NCBI GenBank assembly: GCA_964596345.1
Contig: CAZQSZ010000008.1
Coordinates: 1 to 64,000, forward strand
Source: CADEDV01 sp964596345
GTDB lineage: Bacteria > Bacteroidota > Bacteroidia > Chitinophagales > Chitinophagaceae
Length of the DNA stretch: 64,000 bases
Direction: 5' to 3'
The notes beneath the pieces were generated by a model, which had not been told where the DNA came from, made no database searches, and saw only the letters and a list, made by a program, of their open reading frames with translations. Position 1 is the first letter of the stretch. Each line of letters begins with the position of its first letter. A program made the translations under genes and the position numbers. Shown here piece after piece: positions 7,973 through 16,370 of this stretch.

Positions 7973-8899
7973 ATGAAACGCTTTAAAAGAATACTGAAGT
8001 GGACGGGCATTGTTTTGCTGTTGCTTCTTGGCGGACTCAGTGCAACGATCGCCATGCGTCAAAATATTCAATATGACCGGCCTTATCCTGCTATTACTGC
8101 ATCCACCGATTCGGCTGTGATACAAAAAGGGAAGCATATTGTTTTTGGAGCAGCACATTGTGCCGATTGCCATAGCAAAACAAATCCTGATTCGTTAATG
8201 GCACTCGGACAAGATGTACCCCTGACCGGAGGTTTTATGTTTGAACTCCCGGTCGGTAAAATCTATACCAAAAATATTACACCGGATAAGGAAACAGGTA
8301 TTGGTAATTATACTGATGCTGAAATAGCAAGGGCTTTGCGGTATGGTGTTCACCGGGATGGTACTGCCATATTTGATTTTATGCCATTTCACAATATGTC
8401 GGATGAAGACATGACGGCAGTGATCTCCTACCTGCGTTCGCAACAACCTGTTCGTAATGAAGTACCCAAAAATGAATTCAATACGCTGGGGTATGCTGTA
8501 AAAGCATTTTTGATCAAACCGGTTGGGCCGGAAGGCGAAGTGCCTGGATCAGTTAAAGTTGATTCGACAGCGAATTATGGAAAATACCTCGCTAATAATG
8601 TAGCTAATTGTGTAGGCTGTCATACAGAAAGAGATATGATGACCGGTGCATTTACAGGTGAACCCTTTGCCGGCGGATTGGAGATTGATGGATTTATTAC
8701 GCCTAATCTTACTCCTGATCCCGGCAGCCGGATTTATGGCTGGTCTCAGAAGCAGTTTATCAACCGGTTTAAAATGGGAAAGCTGCACCCGAAAACACCG
8801 ATGCCCTGGAATTCATTTAAACGGATGAGTGATGATGAACTGAAAGCGATCTATGCTTACCTGAAAACATTGAAACCGGTAAAAACGAAAATCAAATAA
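7973..8899 (+). CDS. Membrane-anchored diheme cytochrome c
   Basis: The protein has 308 residues. One N-terminal helix (residues 9-27) acts as an uncleaved anchor. Heme motifs are CADCH at 63-67 and CVGCH at 213-217. Each domain has a likely Met ligand: FDFMPFHNMSDEDM and HPKTPMPWNSFKRMSDDEL. The layout resembles the cytochrome subunits that accept electrons from membrane dehydrogenases (alcohol or gluconate dehydrogenase type), but no dehydrogenase is encoded nearby. The N-proximal motif of each domain (GKHIVFGAAHC, GKYLANNVANC) suggests internal duplication. Confidence 0.87.
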   Translation: MKRFKRILKWTGIVLLLLLGGLSATIAMRQNIQYDRPYPAITASTDSAVIQKGKHIVFGAAHCADCHSKTNPDSLMALGQDVPLTGGFMFELPVGKIYTKNITPDKETGIGNYTDAEIARALRYGVHRDGTAIFDFMPFHNMSDEDMTAVISYLRSQQPVRNEVPKNEFNTLGYAVKAFLIKPVGPEGEVPGSVKVDSTANYGKYLANNVANCVGCHTERDMMTGAFTGEPFAGGLEIDGFITPNLTPDPGSRIYGWSQKQFINRFKMGKLHPKTPMPWNSFKRMSDDELKAIYAYLKTLKPVKTKIK

Positions 8900-8900
8900 G

Positions 8901-9053
8901 ATGAAACGGACCATTATTTGGATCGGGTTCTTTGTATTGTGTGTCCTGGTCATTGCCGGGGCTGTACAGGCCGGCCTGACGGATCATCACTGCAATGAAT
9001 GCCTGAAAGGGGTTGATGAAAAAGCGTATGAAAATTCTAAGTTTGCGTATTAA
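8901..9053 (+). CDS. 50-residue membrane/exported protein with a CxxC motif
   Basis: The reading frame begins at the base after the diheme cytochrome stop. Its TAA overlaps the ATG of the next gene (TAATG). It encodes a hydrophobic N-terminal helix (MKRTIIWIGFFVLCVLVIAG) followed by a short polar tail containing DHHCNECLKG and ending in YENSKFAY. The tight coupling on both sides supports a real gene. The HHCNEC cluster could bind metal or heme, or act as a thiol pair, but lacks the final His of a heme CxxCH. Function unknown. Confidence 0.6.
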   Translation: MKRTIIWIGFFVLCVLVIAGAVQAGLTDHHCNECLKGVDEKAYENSKFAY

Positions 9054-9712
9054 TGCGTATACAACAACTGGTACTTGAAACGGGCCACCTTGATCAGCTG
9101 GCAGTATTCTACGGAACTGTATTACAATTACCAGTTGAAAAAAGAAATGATCAAATAGCCATAACAACAGGTTCTTCAACACTTGTTTTTAACCAAACAA
9201 ATGAAAGAGAGCCTGTTTATCATTTTGCATTTAGTATCCCGGCGAACAAAATTGAAGAAGCCAGGGAATGGCTGAAGGAGAAAGTTGAATTGATTTGGAT
9301 CGATGATCACAACAGCGATATTGCTGATTTTGTGAACTGGCATGCAAAATCTGTTTACTTCTATGACCCTGCGGGTAATATCGTGGAGCTGATCGCCAGG
9401 TTTGACCTGGATAATAAAACAACAGAACCCTTTTCAGCTAAACAATTACTCTCCATCAGCGAAGCAGGGATAGTAACCCAAAAAGACACCTTACAAACGG
9501 AGGCCGATCACCTGCTGCAGCAATATGGACTTTCATATTTTACCAAACAACCGCCCTTGCCACAGTTCAAAGCCATTGGTGATGATGAAGGATTATTTAT
9601 CCTGGTGCCCGAAGAACGGAATTGGTTTCCGACGACCGTCGCTTCCGGTATATACCCGATGGACATCTATTTTACACAGGACCAAAATAAATATCACTGG
9701 ACGAATCACTGA
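9053..9712 (+). CDS. VOC-superfamily (glyoxalase/bleomycin-resistance-like) protein
   Basis: The protein has 219 residues. The N-terminal 120 residues show the paired beta-alpha-beta-beta-beta modules of the vicinal-oxygen-chelate fold: LVLETGHLDQLAVFYGTVLQLPV, then SVYFYDPAGNIVELIARF. The His in ETGHL and the Glu in NIVELIAR are candidate metal ligands. The C-terminal 90 residues are a second, less conserved domain. The start codon overlaps the stop of the 50-residue gene. Such proteins may be dioxygenases, isomerases or binding proteins, and the sequence does not say which. Confidence 0.8.
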   Translation: MRIQQLVLETGHLDQLAVFYGTVLQLPVEKRNDQIAITTGSSTLVFNQTNEREPVYHFAFSIPANKIEEAREWLKEKVELIWIDDHNSDIADFVNWHAKSVYFYDPAGNIVELIARFDLDNKTTEPFSAKQLLSISEAGIVTQKDTLQTEADHLLQQYGLSYFTKQPPLPQFKAIGDDEGLFILVPEERNWFPTTVASGIYPMDIYFTQDQNKYHWTNH

Positions 9713-9727
9713 AGAACAACAAAACAA

Positions 9728-9757
9728 AAAAGGGTATATGAAAACATATACCCTTTT
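9728..9757. terminator. Bidirectional terminator between the VOC gene and tsf
   Basis: A 13-bp stem (9728-9740 with 9745-9757), loop AAAA, has A residues before it and T residues after it. It lies between convergent genes, so it can stop transcription from both sides. Confidence 0.85.
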
Positions 9758-9776
9758 AAATTATATAGCAGATCAA

Positions 9777-10613
9777 TTATCCTAATGCCACTCTTTTGAA
9801 TTCCTGCACTTTCACATCACCGGATTCTTTCAGGTAATCAGCCACTGTTTTAGAAGCGTCTTTCACGAAAGCCTGTGCGGTCAGTGTTTGCTCTTTGAAG
9901 AAAGCACCCATTTTGCCATCAGCAATTTTAGCCAGCATTTCTTCTGGTTTGCCAGCCATTTTAGGATCTTCCTTCATTACATCCACGATGATCGCTTTTT
10001 CACGGGCTATCACTTCAGCAGGAACACTTGCTGCATCCACAGCAACAGGGTTCAGTGCTGCGATCTGCATCGCCACATCTTTACCTGCTTCAGCGGCCGG
10101 TTTGTCTAAAGCCACCAACACACCGATACGGTAAGCACCGTGAATATAAGAAGCCACATAAGGAGCTTCAACCCTTTCATACTTAGTGATGCCGATCTTT
10201 TCACCAATAGAAGCCAGCTTATCGTTGATAAGGTCTGAAATCTTTGATCCGTTAACAACAGTATCGTTCAATGCTTCCACTGTTTTTACGTTACCGGCAA
10301 TCGCTGCATCAGCGATGCTTTGCACCATGCTGATAAAGTCTGCGTTCTTGGAAACGAAATCAGTTTCACAGCTTACACAAACAACAATACCTGTTTTGTT
10401 ATCAGCCGTGGTTTGTGCAATTACCACCCCTTCTTTTGCTTCACGGTCACTTCTTTTTGCAGCTACTTTCTGACCCTGCTTGCGCAACCAGTCGATCGCT
10501 GCTTCAAAATCACCATTGGTTTCTGTCAATGCTTTGCGGCAATCCATCATACCGGCGCCGGTAGCCTGACGAAGTTTGTTTATATCCTGTGCACTTATTG
10601 TTACAGTTGACAT
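9777..10613 (-). CDS. tsf: Translation elongation factor Ts
   Basis: EF-Ts recycles EF-Tu-GDP to EF-Tu-GTP in the cytoplasm. The N-terminal UBA-like domain contains LRQATGAGMMDCRKALTETNGD, and the core TDFVSKN motif follows in VSCETDFVSKNADF. The protein has 278 residues, normal for Bacteroidota. The ATG at 10613 (MSTVTISAQDINKLRQ) is preferred over an upstream in-frame start at 10643. It is the last gene of rplM-rpsI-rpsB-tsf; 213 bases separate it from rpsB, and I see no gene in that gap. Confidence 0.97.
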   Translation of the reverse strand: MSTVTISAQDINKLRQATGAGMMDCRKALTETNGDFEAAIDWLRKQGQKVAAKRSDREAKEGVVIAQTTADNKTGIVVCVSCETDFVSKNADFISMVQSIADAAIAGNVKTVEALNDTVVNGSKISDLINDKLASIGEKIGITKYERVEAPYVASYIHGAYRIGVLVALDKPAAEAGKDVAMQIAALNPVAVDAASVPAEVIAREKAIIVDVMKEDPKMAGKPEEMLAKIADGKMGAFFKEQTLTAQAFVKDASKTVADYLKESGDVKVQEFKRVALG

Positions 10614-10826
10614 ATAAATACTTTTTAGAAATTTTAAAATCAACAGTTTTAAAAATGGCCTTCATCATTATACCAGTTCAGTAAAGAACAGAACGATGAA
10701 GAGTGCGACGCAACAAAAGCTCAATAGTAGTACTGTTGCCGGTCAACCATTTTTTATACTGCTGTAAAGAACTACACGGACAGGAAAAAAGTTTACCACC
10801 TGTGTTCCCCTTCAGGAGACAGGGGT

Positions 10827-11735
10827 TTATCTTCTTCCGCCACCCGGGCCACGGCCCGTTCCGCCACCACCCGTGGTACGGCGTCTTTGTCCGCCGGGGC
10901 CACCAGCACCGGGACCACCAGGTCCACGGCCACGGCCACGACCACCACGACCACCTTCAGCTTGTGCTTCTGCTTCCAGGCGGGCGGCTCTCTTTTCAGC
11001 ATCATCACCTGCTGTATCTTCCACATCCTCTTCTTTTGCAGCTTGTCTTTCAGCCAAACCTTCTGCAATGGCAGCCGTGATATAGTTCGTGATGATAGCA
11101 ATTGATTTAGTAGCATCATCATTGGCAGGGATAGCGAAATCAACCTTGTTAGGATCGCAGTTGGTATCCACCACACCAAAGGTCATAATACCGAGACGTT
11201 TTGCTTCGGCCAAAGCGATATGCTCATGACCGATGTCCACGATGAACAAAGCAGCAGGTACACGACCCAGCTGGGCGATACCGCCTAATACTTTTTCCAT
11301 CTTGTCTTTATCACGGCTCAACGTCAGACGCTCTTTTTTAGTGATGCTGTCGAAAGAACCATCGCCCAGCATTTTTTCAATGCTCTGCATTTTCTTCACA
11401 CTCTTACGAACGGTGTTGAAATTGGTCAGCATACCACCCAGCCATCTTTCTGTAACGAAAGGCATGTTCACTTTTCTGGCAGATTCGTTCACGATATCTT
11501 TTGCCTGCTTCTTGGTACCTACGAACAGGATCTTCTTACCGCTGCGGGCAATTGCTTTCATAGCTGCCGCTGTTTCCTGCAGGCATTCTACGGTTTTGTT
11601 CAGGTCAATGATGTGAATACCTTTCTTCTCAGCAAAGATGTAAGGCAACATCTTGGGGTTCCACTTCTTTTTCAGGTGACCGAAATGAACACCTGCATCG
11701 AGAAGCTGCTGTTGTAAGGATGTATTATTTTCCAT
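10827..11735 (-). CDS. rpsB: Small ribosomal subunit protein uS2 with a Gly/Arg-rich C-terminal tail
   Basis: The family is certain from LLDAGVHFGHLKKKWNPKM, GIHIIDLNKT, FVTERWLGGMLTNF and GVVDTNCDP. The protein has 302 residues, longer than the roughly 240 of E. coli S2. The extra length is an acidic stretch (KEEDVEDTAGDDAEKRA) followed by about 40 residues almost entirely Gly, Arg and Pro, with RGGRGRGRG-type repeats. The ATG at 11735 (MENNTSLQQQLLDAG) is chosen over 11780, which would overlap the end of rpsI. uS2 binds the head-body junction of the 30S subunit together with S1. Confidence 0.97.
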   Translation of the reverse strand: MENNTSLQQQLLDAGVHFGHLKKKWNPKMLPYIFAEKKGIHIIDLNKTVECLQETAAAMKAIARSGKKILFVGTKKQAKDIVNESARKVNMPFVTERWLGGMLTNFNTVRKSVKKMQSIEKMLGDGSFDSITKKERLTLSRDKDKMEKVLGGIAQLGRVPAALFIVDIGHEHIALAEAKRLGIMTFGVVDTNCDPNKVDFAIPANDDATKSIAIITNYITAAIAEGLAERQAAKEEDVEDTAGDDAEKRAARLEAEAQAEGGRGGRGRGRGPGGPGAGGPGGQRRRTTGGGGTGRGPGGGRR

Positions 11736-11783
11736 TGTATTTGAATGATCGTTTTTAAAAATTGTTTGTGTTGACTCCAACGA

Positions 11784-12173
11784 TTAACGTTTAGAGAACT
11801 GGTAGCTACGACGGGCTTTCTTATGACCGAATTTCTTACGTTCAACAGATCTCGGATCCCTTTTCAGTAATCCCGCTGCTTTTAACGCAGGACGGAAATC
11901 AGGATTAAGTTCCACCAGTACACGGGAAATACCGAGCATAGCAGCTTCTGCCTGTCCTTTCAGACCACCACCGGCCGCATTGATCTTCACATCAAATTTG
12001 CCGGCCACGTCAACTGTTTTCAGCGGACGCTCCACCTGGTTCTGTAAATACACCAGCGGAAAATATTGTTTGTAGTCTTTATCGTTGATGGTGATGCTGC
12101 CGGTTCCTTTGGAAACGAACACCCTTGTCACCGCTTCTTTACGACGTCCTACGCTTGTTGTTTGTTTTTCCAT
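11784..12173 (-). CDS. rpsI: Small ribosomal subunit protein uS9
   Basis: The protein has 129 residues. The start SVGRRKEAVTRVFV and the C-terminus DPRSVERKKFGHKKARRSYQFSKR are diagnostic; the terminal Lys-Arg tail reaches the P-site tRNA on the 30S subunit. It lies 25 bases after rplM, the conserved L13-S9 pair, and is followed by rpsB. Confidence 0.97.
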   Translation of the reverse strand: MEKQTTSVGRRKEAVTRVFVSKGTGSITINDKDYKQYFPLVYLQNQVERPLKTVDVAGKFDVKINAAGGGLKGQAEAAMLGISRVLVELNPDFRPALKAAGLLKRDPRSVERKKFGHKKARRSYQFSKR

Positions 12174-12198
12174 TATTTATTGTTTGGAATGTTTTGAA

Positions 12199-12642
12199 TT
12201 AGAATTTGAGTTCTTTAGGTTGTTGTGCACCGTGGGGATGTGCAGTGCCTGCGTAGACGAATAATTTCTTGTACATCTTGCGGCCTAAGCGGTTCTTCGG
12301 CAGCATGCCTTTTACCGCTCTTTCAATAACAACCTCAGGACGGCGTTTTTGCAGGTTGGCAGCTGTTTCTTCTTTACGGCCGCCGGGGTAACCGGTAAAG
12401 TGGTCGTAAATTTTTTGTTCCAGTTTGTTACCGGTAAAAACAACTTTTTCGCAGTTGATCACAATGATATAATCACCAGTGTCAACGTGAGGAGTGTATG
12501 ATGCTTTGTTCTTACCACGGAGTACCGCAGCAATTTTAGCACACATACGCCCAACGGTTTGATTAGTACCATCAACAACATACCATGTACGTTGCACGGT
12601 AGCCTCGTTCGCATGTTTGGTAGTGAAATGTAATTTGCTCAT
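12199..12642 (-). CDS. rplM: Large ribosomal subunit protein uL13
   Basis: The protein has 147 residues. The motifs RTWYVVDGTNQTVGRMCAKIA, the GDYIIVINCEK segment, and AVKGMLPKNRLGRKM are characteristic. It is an early-assembly protein of the 50S subunit. It is the first gene of the translation operon. A strong hairpin lies in its leader at 12658-12685, just upstream of the start codon. Confidence 0.97.
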   Translation of the reverse strand: MSKLHFTTKHANEATVQRTWYVVDGTNQTVGRMCAKIAAVLRGKNKASYTPHVDTGDYIIVINCEKVVFTGNKLEQKIYDHFTGYPGGRKEETAANLQKRRPEVVIERAVKGMLPKNRLGRKMYKKLFVYAGTAHPHGAQQPKELKF

Positions 12643-12657
12643 TCTTCAAGCTTTGAG

Positions 12658-12685
12658 TTAATAGCTGCGGGCTGCAAGCCATTAA
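12658..12685 (-). promoter_or_regulatory. Leader hairpin upstream of rplM, candidate autoregulatory site
   Basis: TTAATGGC pairs with GCTATTAA (8 bp, one G-U pair). The stem continues above a bulged base with TGC/GCA around loop AGCCC. It ends 16 bases before the rplM ATG, where ribosomes load, and has no T run, so it is not a terminator. Ribosomal-protein operons are often controlled through such leaders; that this one is regulatory is inference. A weak -7 match (TATCTTCG, minus strand, 12766-12759) would give a leader of about 110 bases. Confidence 0.45.
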
Positions 12686-12891
12686 CAGGTTTAAAAATAT
12701 ACAGGCGAGCTATCCCTCAACCTGTTCCCTTCCTCAGCCATAGCTGTTTTTGGGGCTGCGAAGATAGGTGGGGGTAAATTCTTAACCTAAAAATCGGGGA
12801 AGAAATTTATACGACACCTTTGTAATAATCTGATTTTCAATAAATATTTTGCACATTATTTTTGGCAGGTGCCGAAATGAGGGATAAGAAT

Positions 12892-13725
12892 TCAAAAAAG
12901 AGAAAGCTGGTTCTGGTCCGGCACCCGTTTTTTGGATACGATCCGGGCCGGCTGGTTTCCTTTATGAATAGAGAACACTGCCGTTTCCTGGTAGCGGGAG
13001 GCCAACGTGATCTTAGTAGGCCCGGCCTGCTGGCTGAACAGCCTTTCCACCAGTTCGGGTGAGTTATTATTCTTGGAAAGATGGGATAATATTAAGTGCT
13101 CCAGCAATGAACTGCGGTGTTTGGTAAAAAGTTCCAGGGCCTGTGTGTTGGACAAGTGCCCGTCATCACCACTGATTCGTTGCTTCAGGTAATATGGATA
13201 ATTGCCGTTCATAAGCATCTCCTCGCAATAGTTGGATTCAAGAAAAGCAGCATGGCATTGTTTGAAATATCGGGTCAGCCGTTTGCAGGAATAACCGATA
13301 TCCGTAAATACTCCCACGTTCACGCCATTGCCGGAGATCAAAAAACTATGCGGATCGGCAGCATCATGTGATTTTACAAAAGGAGTGACGGCCAGTTTGC
13401 CAATAGTCACCGGTTTATCCGCTTCAAAAGAACGGACCAGGTGTTCTTCAATGGGGATCTTACTTCCTTTCAAAGTGTTGCTGGTAATATATACCGGCAG
13501 CTGGTATTTTTTGGAGAGAGCCGGAATCCCGGTGATATGATCCGAGTGCTCATGCGAAACAAAAATGGCTTTTACTTTCTCCATTTCCAACCCGGATCGT
13601 TTCATCCGCTTCTCGGTTTCCCGGCAGGAAATGCCTGCATCCACCAGCACGGCTTCCTCGCTATTACCTACATAATAACAATTGCCATTACTTCCCGAAT
13701 TCAGCGATGAAAAATATAATCCCAT
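12892..13725 (-). CDS. MBL-fold metallohydrolase, YycJ/WalJ-like
   Basis: This is a metallo-beta-lactamase-fold protein of 277 residues. The metal motif SHEHSDH has His58, His60, Asp62 and His63. The N-terminus SSLNSGSNGNCYYVG and the FTDIGYSCKRL segment match the YycJ/WalJ group of single-domain nucleases. In Bacillus, YycJ sits in the walKR operon and acts on DNA; here there is no such context. The ATG at 13725 (MGLYFSSLNSG) is preferred to 13734. Confidence 0.85.
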   Translation of the reverse strand: MGLYFSSLNSGSNGNCYYVGNSEEAVLVDAGISCRETEKRMKRSGLEMEKVKAIFVSHEHSDHITGIPALSKKYQLPVYITSNTLKGSKIPIEEHLVRSFEADKPVTIGKLAVTPFVKSHDAADPHSFLISGNGVNVGVFTDIGYSCKRLTRYFKQCHAAFLESNYCEEMLMNGNYPYYLKQRISGDDGHLSNTQALELFTKHRSSLLEHLILSHLSKNNNSPELVERLFSQQAGPTKITLASRYQETAVFSIHKGNQPARIVSKKRVPDQNQLSLF

Positions 13726-13758
13726 ACCATTCAAAAATAGCTAATAAGCAGCAACCGG

Positions 13759-14790
13759 TCAGTTTTCCCACCAGTTTACCTCCGGGTAAGATAACCCAAC
13801 GATGGTAGGCTCCCCGATCATAGCTGTACGCACCGGCATATTCAATTGTTTTGCTTTGGCCAGTACCCTCTTTACCGGTTCGTTCCAGGCATGCATGGCG
13901 AGGGTGAACTTTCCCCAGTGAACAGGTAATAATAGTTTCGCTTGCAGGTCCACAGCCGCCTGCACGGTTTCTTCCGGCATCATATGGATCTGCGGCCACA
14001 TTTTATTATACTGCCCGGCTTCGAGGATAGCCATATCAAAAGGCCCATATTTTTCCCCGATGGTTTTGAAATGACTGTCATAACCCGAATCACCACCGAG
14101 GAATAAACGATGTGTTGCTGTTTTCAATACAAAAGAAGACCAGAGGGTTTGTGCCCTTTTGATACCACGGCCGGAAAAATGCCGGGCCGGGGTGGCCGCC
14201 AATGTGATCACTTCATCCAGCTGCTGTTCCTCCCACCAATCCATTTCAGTGATGATACCGGGATCAATGCCCCAGTATCTTAAATGAGAACTGATACCCA
14301 GTGAACAATAGATGGCTTTTACTTTCTTTTCCAGCTGAAGAATGGTTTTATAATCGAGGTGATCATAATGATCGTGGGTGAGAATCAAATAGTCGATCAC
14401 CGGCATATCCTCTGCTTTGTATACATCGCTCCCTGGAAAGGCTTTGACCATAAAGGAAAGCGGTGCCGCATTACCACTAAAGACAGGGTCAACCAAAAAA
14501 TTCTTCCCGGCAATACGAATGAAATAAGAAGAATGTCCAAACCAGATAATGACCGGTTCTTCCTGATGAATAGTATTCAGATCAGTTTTTATTGAAGGCA
14601 ACACTTTTGCCGGTGCAGCATCTTTGTTCCTGGCAAAAAAATCTTTGGTCATCTTCCAGTAGGAAGCATCTTCTGCCATCATGGGTGTGACAGATAAATT
14701 CTCAAACCCTTTTGTTTTAAAGTGGGGAGATTGTTTCAATCGCTCCAGGTGCTGACCTGAAGGAAGCTTACCGGTTATTTTTAATGACAT
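13759..14790 (-). CDS. MBL-fold metallohydrolase, NAPE-PLD/RomA-like
   Basis: The protein has 343 residues. The dinuclear metal motif LTHDHYDHLDYKT has HDHYDH at about 139-144. Later metal ligands lie in LGGDSGYD and LPVHWGKF. The N-terminal lead (WFGHSSYFIRIAGKNFLVDPVFSG) is that of N-acylphosphatidylethanolamine phospholipase D and RomA/UlaG-like lactonases. It is 33 bases upstream of the YycJ-like gene on the same strand. The substrate cannot be assigned. Confidence 0.83.
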   Translation of the reverse strand: MSLKITGKLPSGQHLERLKQSPHFKTKGFENLSVTPMMAEDASYWKMTKDFFARNKDAAPAKVLPSIKTDLNTIHQEEPVIIWFGHSSYFIRIAGKNFLVDPVFSGNAAPLSFMVKAFPGSDVYKAEDMPVIDYLILTHDHYDHLDYKTILQLEKKVKAIYCSLGISSHLRYWGIDPGIITEMDWWEEQQLDEVITLAATPARHFSGRGIKRAQTLWSSFVLKTATHRLFLGGDSGYDSHFKTIGEKYGPFDMAILEAGQYNKMWPQIHMMPEETVQAAVDLQAKLLLPVHWGKFTLAMHAWNEPVKRVLAKAKQLNMPVRTAMIGEPTIVGLSYPEVNWWEN

Positions 14791-14910
14791 CGCTGGTTCA
14801 TTTTCTACTGCAAATTAATACAGCCGGCCAGGACAATACTGCTTTGAACCGGAACTTAGGTAAACCGGGCCAAACTACCGGTTAACGAACCCGCAGCGCT
14901 GATGAATTTT

Positions 14911-15630
14911 CTATTCCGTAGCAGGTTTTACCGGTTCCACCACGATACGAGTATGCGTAAGATGTTTGATCAACACCGGGATTATATCACCTTCTTTGAT
15001 CTCCTCCCTGCCTTCAACCGGTAACGCCAGTCTTGCCTGTACCTTATCATCAAAGAGGTTGAGGAAAACGGCATGCGGGGTGATTTTAGTAACCACCGCA
15101 TCAATATCGATCTTGTTCTTAAAATGCTGTACCGCTTTCCGGTATTGAGGTATATAGTTATGGGAGAAAAGTTCTGCTGTGATGGCATTGGGCTTTTCCA
15201 GGTTCAGTAACCGGAATGTGATCGCTTCGTTGGCTGCTGTTTCGGGCGGTGGCACTTCCCAGGGAGAAACGATGAGCGGAAAGAAAATATAACTGTCCCA
15301 CTCTTTCACAAAATAATTTTCCTCTACTTTTTTCAGGTAACCGGAGAACCGGTTCTCAATGGCAGCTTTCTGGATCAGCAGATCAATCGCCGTATTGTGG
15401 AGGTACTTAATATTATAGGCTGTCATCTTATCGCCGCGGTCAGACAGCTTCAACTGGAAATGGATCACATCCCCCACCCGGTAATGATGCGGCTTCTTAT
15501 CATTGCCGGAAGCGTCTGTTTTAAAATTGACCGATCTGGCCTTGTTATTATGCGTATAGTCGATCGTGGCAAAATGCTTTTCAAAATTGACGAACGATAT
15601 GGTTCCCCTGTATAATTGTTCTTTTTCCAT
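14911..15630 (-). CDS. Putative OB-fold (cold-shock/S1-like) RNA-binding protein
   Basis: The protein has 239 residues. The N-terminal 75 residues (YRGTISFVNFEKHFATIDYTHNNK, then VGDVIHFQLKLSDRGDKMTAYNIKYL) resemble a cold-shock-type OB fold. The C-terminal 65 residues (DIDAVVTKITPHAVFLNLFDDKVQARLALP, then EGDIIPVLIKHL) resemble an S1-type OB fold. The middle has no recognisable motif. No signal peptide is present. I do not know a named family with this arrangement; nucleic-acid binding is inference from fold resemblance. Confidence 0.65.
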   Translation of the reverse strand: MEKEQLYRGTISFVNFEKHFATIDYTHNNKARSVNFKTDASGNDKKPHHYRVGDVIHFQLKLSDRGDKMTAYNIKYLHNTAIDLLIQKAAIENRFSGYLKKVEENYFVKEWDSYIFFPLIVSPWEVPPPETAANEAITFRLLNLEKPNAITAELFSHNYIPQYRKAVQHFKNKIDIDAVVTKITPHAVFLNLFDDKVQARLALPVEGREEIKEGDIIPVLIKHLTHTRIVVEPVKPATE

Positions 15631-15726
15631 TCCGGTACAAATGTAGGCCTAAGCGGGATAACCATTCCTAACAGCCGGTGCCTCATTTGAAAATTGCCGC
15701 TTATATTTATTCCTTAATCAGTTAGT

Positions 15727-16329
15727 ATGTCAACACATTTGCTAAACAGAACCCATTTTGGTGATCCGAAAAATACCGGCAACCTGATGACCCTGGAAGA
15801 AGCCTATGCTTTATTGCATGAATGGGTGCCCAATGAAAAACTCCGCCTGCACATGAAACAGGTGGCTGCGAATATGAAAGCCTGGGCCATCGAAAAAGAA
15901 GGCGCTGATGAAACAACGGCCTTGAAATGGGAACTGGCCGGCCTGCTGCACGATGCCGACTGGGAAAAATATCCTGATGAGCATTGCCGCATTATCATTG
16001 AAGAATTGGAACGACGGAATATCGATCCGGATATTATCCGCTGTATTGCCTCCCACGGTCCCAAAGTATTTGGGGTGGAACCGGTCAGCAAGATGGACCA
16101 CATGATCTATGCCATAGATGAACTCTCCGGCTTCACTCATGCTGCTGCTTTGATCCGACCGACACTATATGAAGGACTGGAAGTAAAAAGTGTATTGAAA
16201 CGATTAAAAACTCCTTCCTTCGCCGCCCAGGTGAGCCGGGAAGATATTACTGATGCAATTGCAAGAATTGATGTGACGCTGGAAGAATTGATAGCGTTTA
16301 TTATTGAACACCAGCGAGAGGTGAAGTAG
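15727..16329 (+). CDS. HD-domain hydrolase-like protein
   Basis: The protein has 200 residues. His42 in LHMKQVA and His75-Asp76 in LLHDADWEKYPDEH fit the H...HD metal motif of the HD superfamily, with a further His in CIASHGP and Asp in YAIDELSG. Bacterial relatives of this size act on nucleotides or are uncharacterised. The start could instead be the internal ATG at 15787 (MTLEEAYALL), since the first 20 residues look poorly structured. Confidence 0.8.
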   Translation: MSTHLLNRTHFGDPKNTGNLMTLEEAYALLHEWVPNEKLRLHMKQVAANMKAWAIEKEGADETTALKWELAGLLHDADWEKYPDEHCRIIIEELERRNIDPDIIRCIASHGPKVFGVEPVSKMDHMIYAIDELSGFTHAAALIRPTLYEGLEVKSVLKRLKTPSFAAQVSREDITDAIARIDVTLEELIAFIIEHQREVK

Positions 16330-16370
16330 TATGAGCTTCGAATAATAGCTTGGTGATTTTTAGAGTAGCC

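Noticed and set aside
10614..10826. Possible hairpin (CCTGT/ACAGG) between rpsB and tsf
   Set aside because: Only a short stem with a large loop; not enough to call a terminator or riboswitch.
10793..11179. Low-complexity frames in other phases over the end of rpsB
   Set aside because: They mirror the GC-rich Gly/Arg tail of S2 and have no start context or conserved motif.
11770..11785. AACGATTAACG between rpsB and rpsI
   Set aside because: Chance match in a translation operon; no GCAA half-site.
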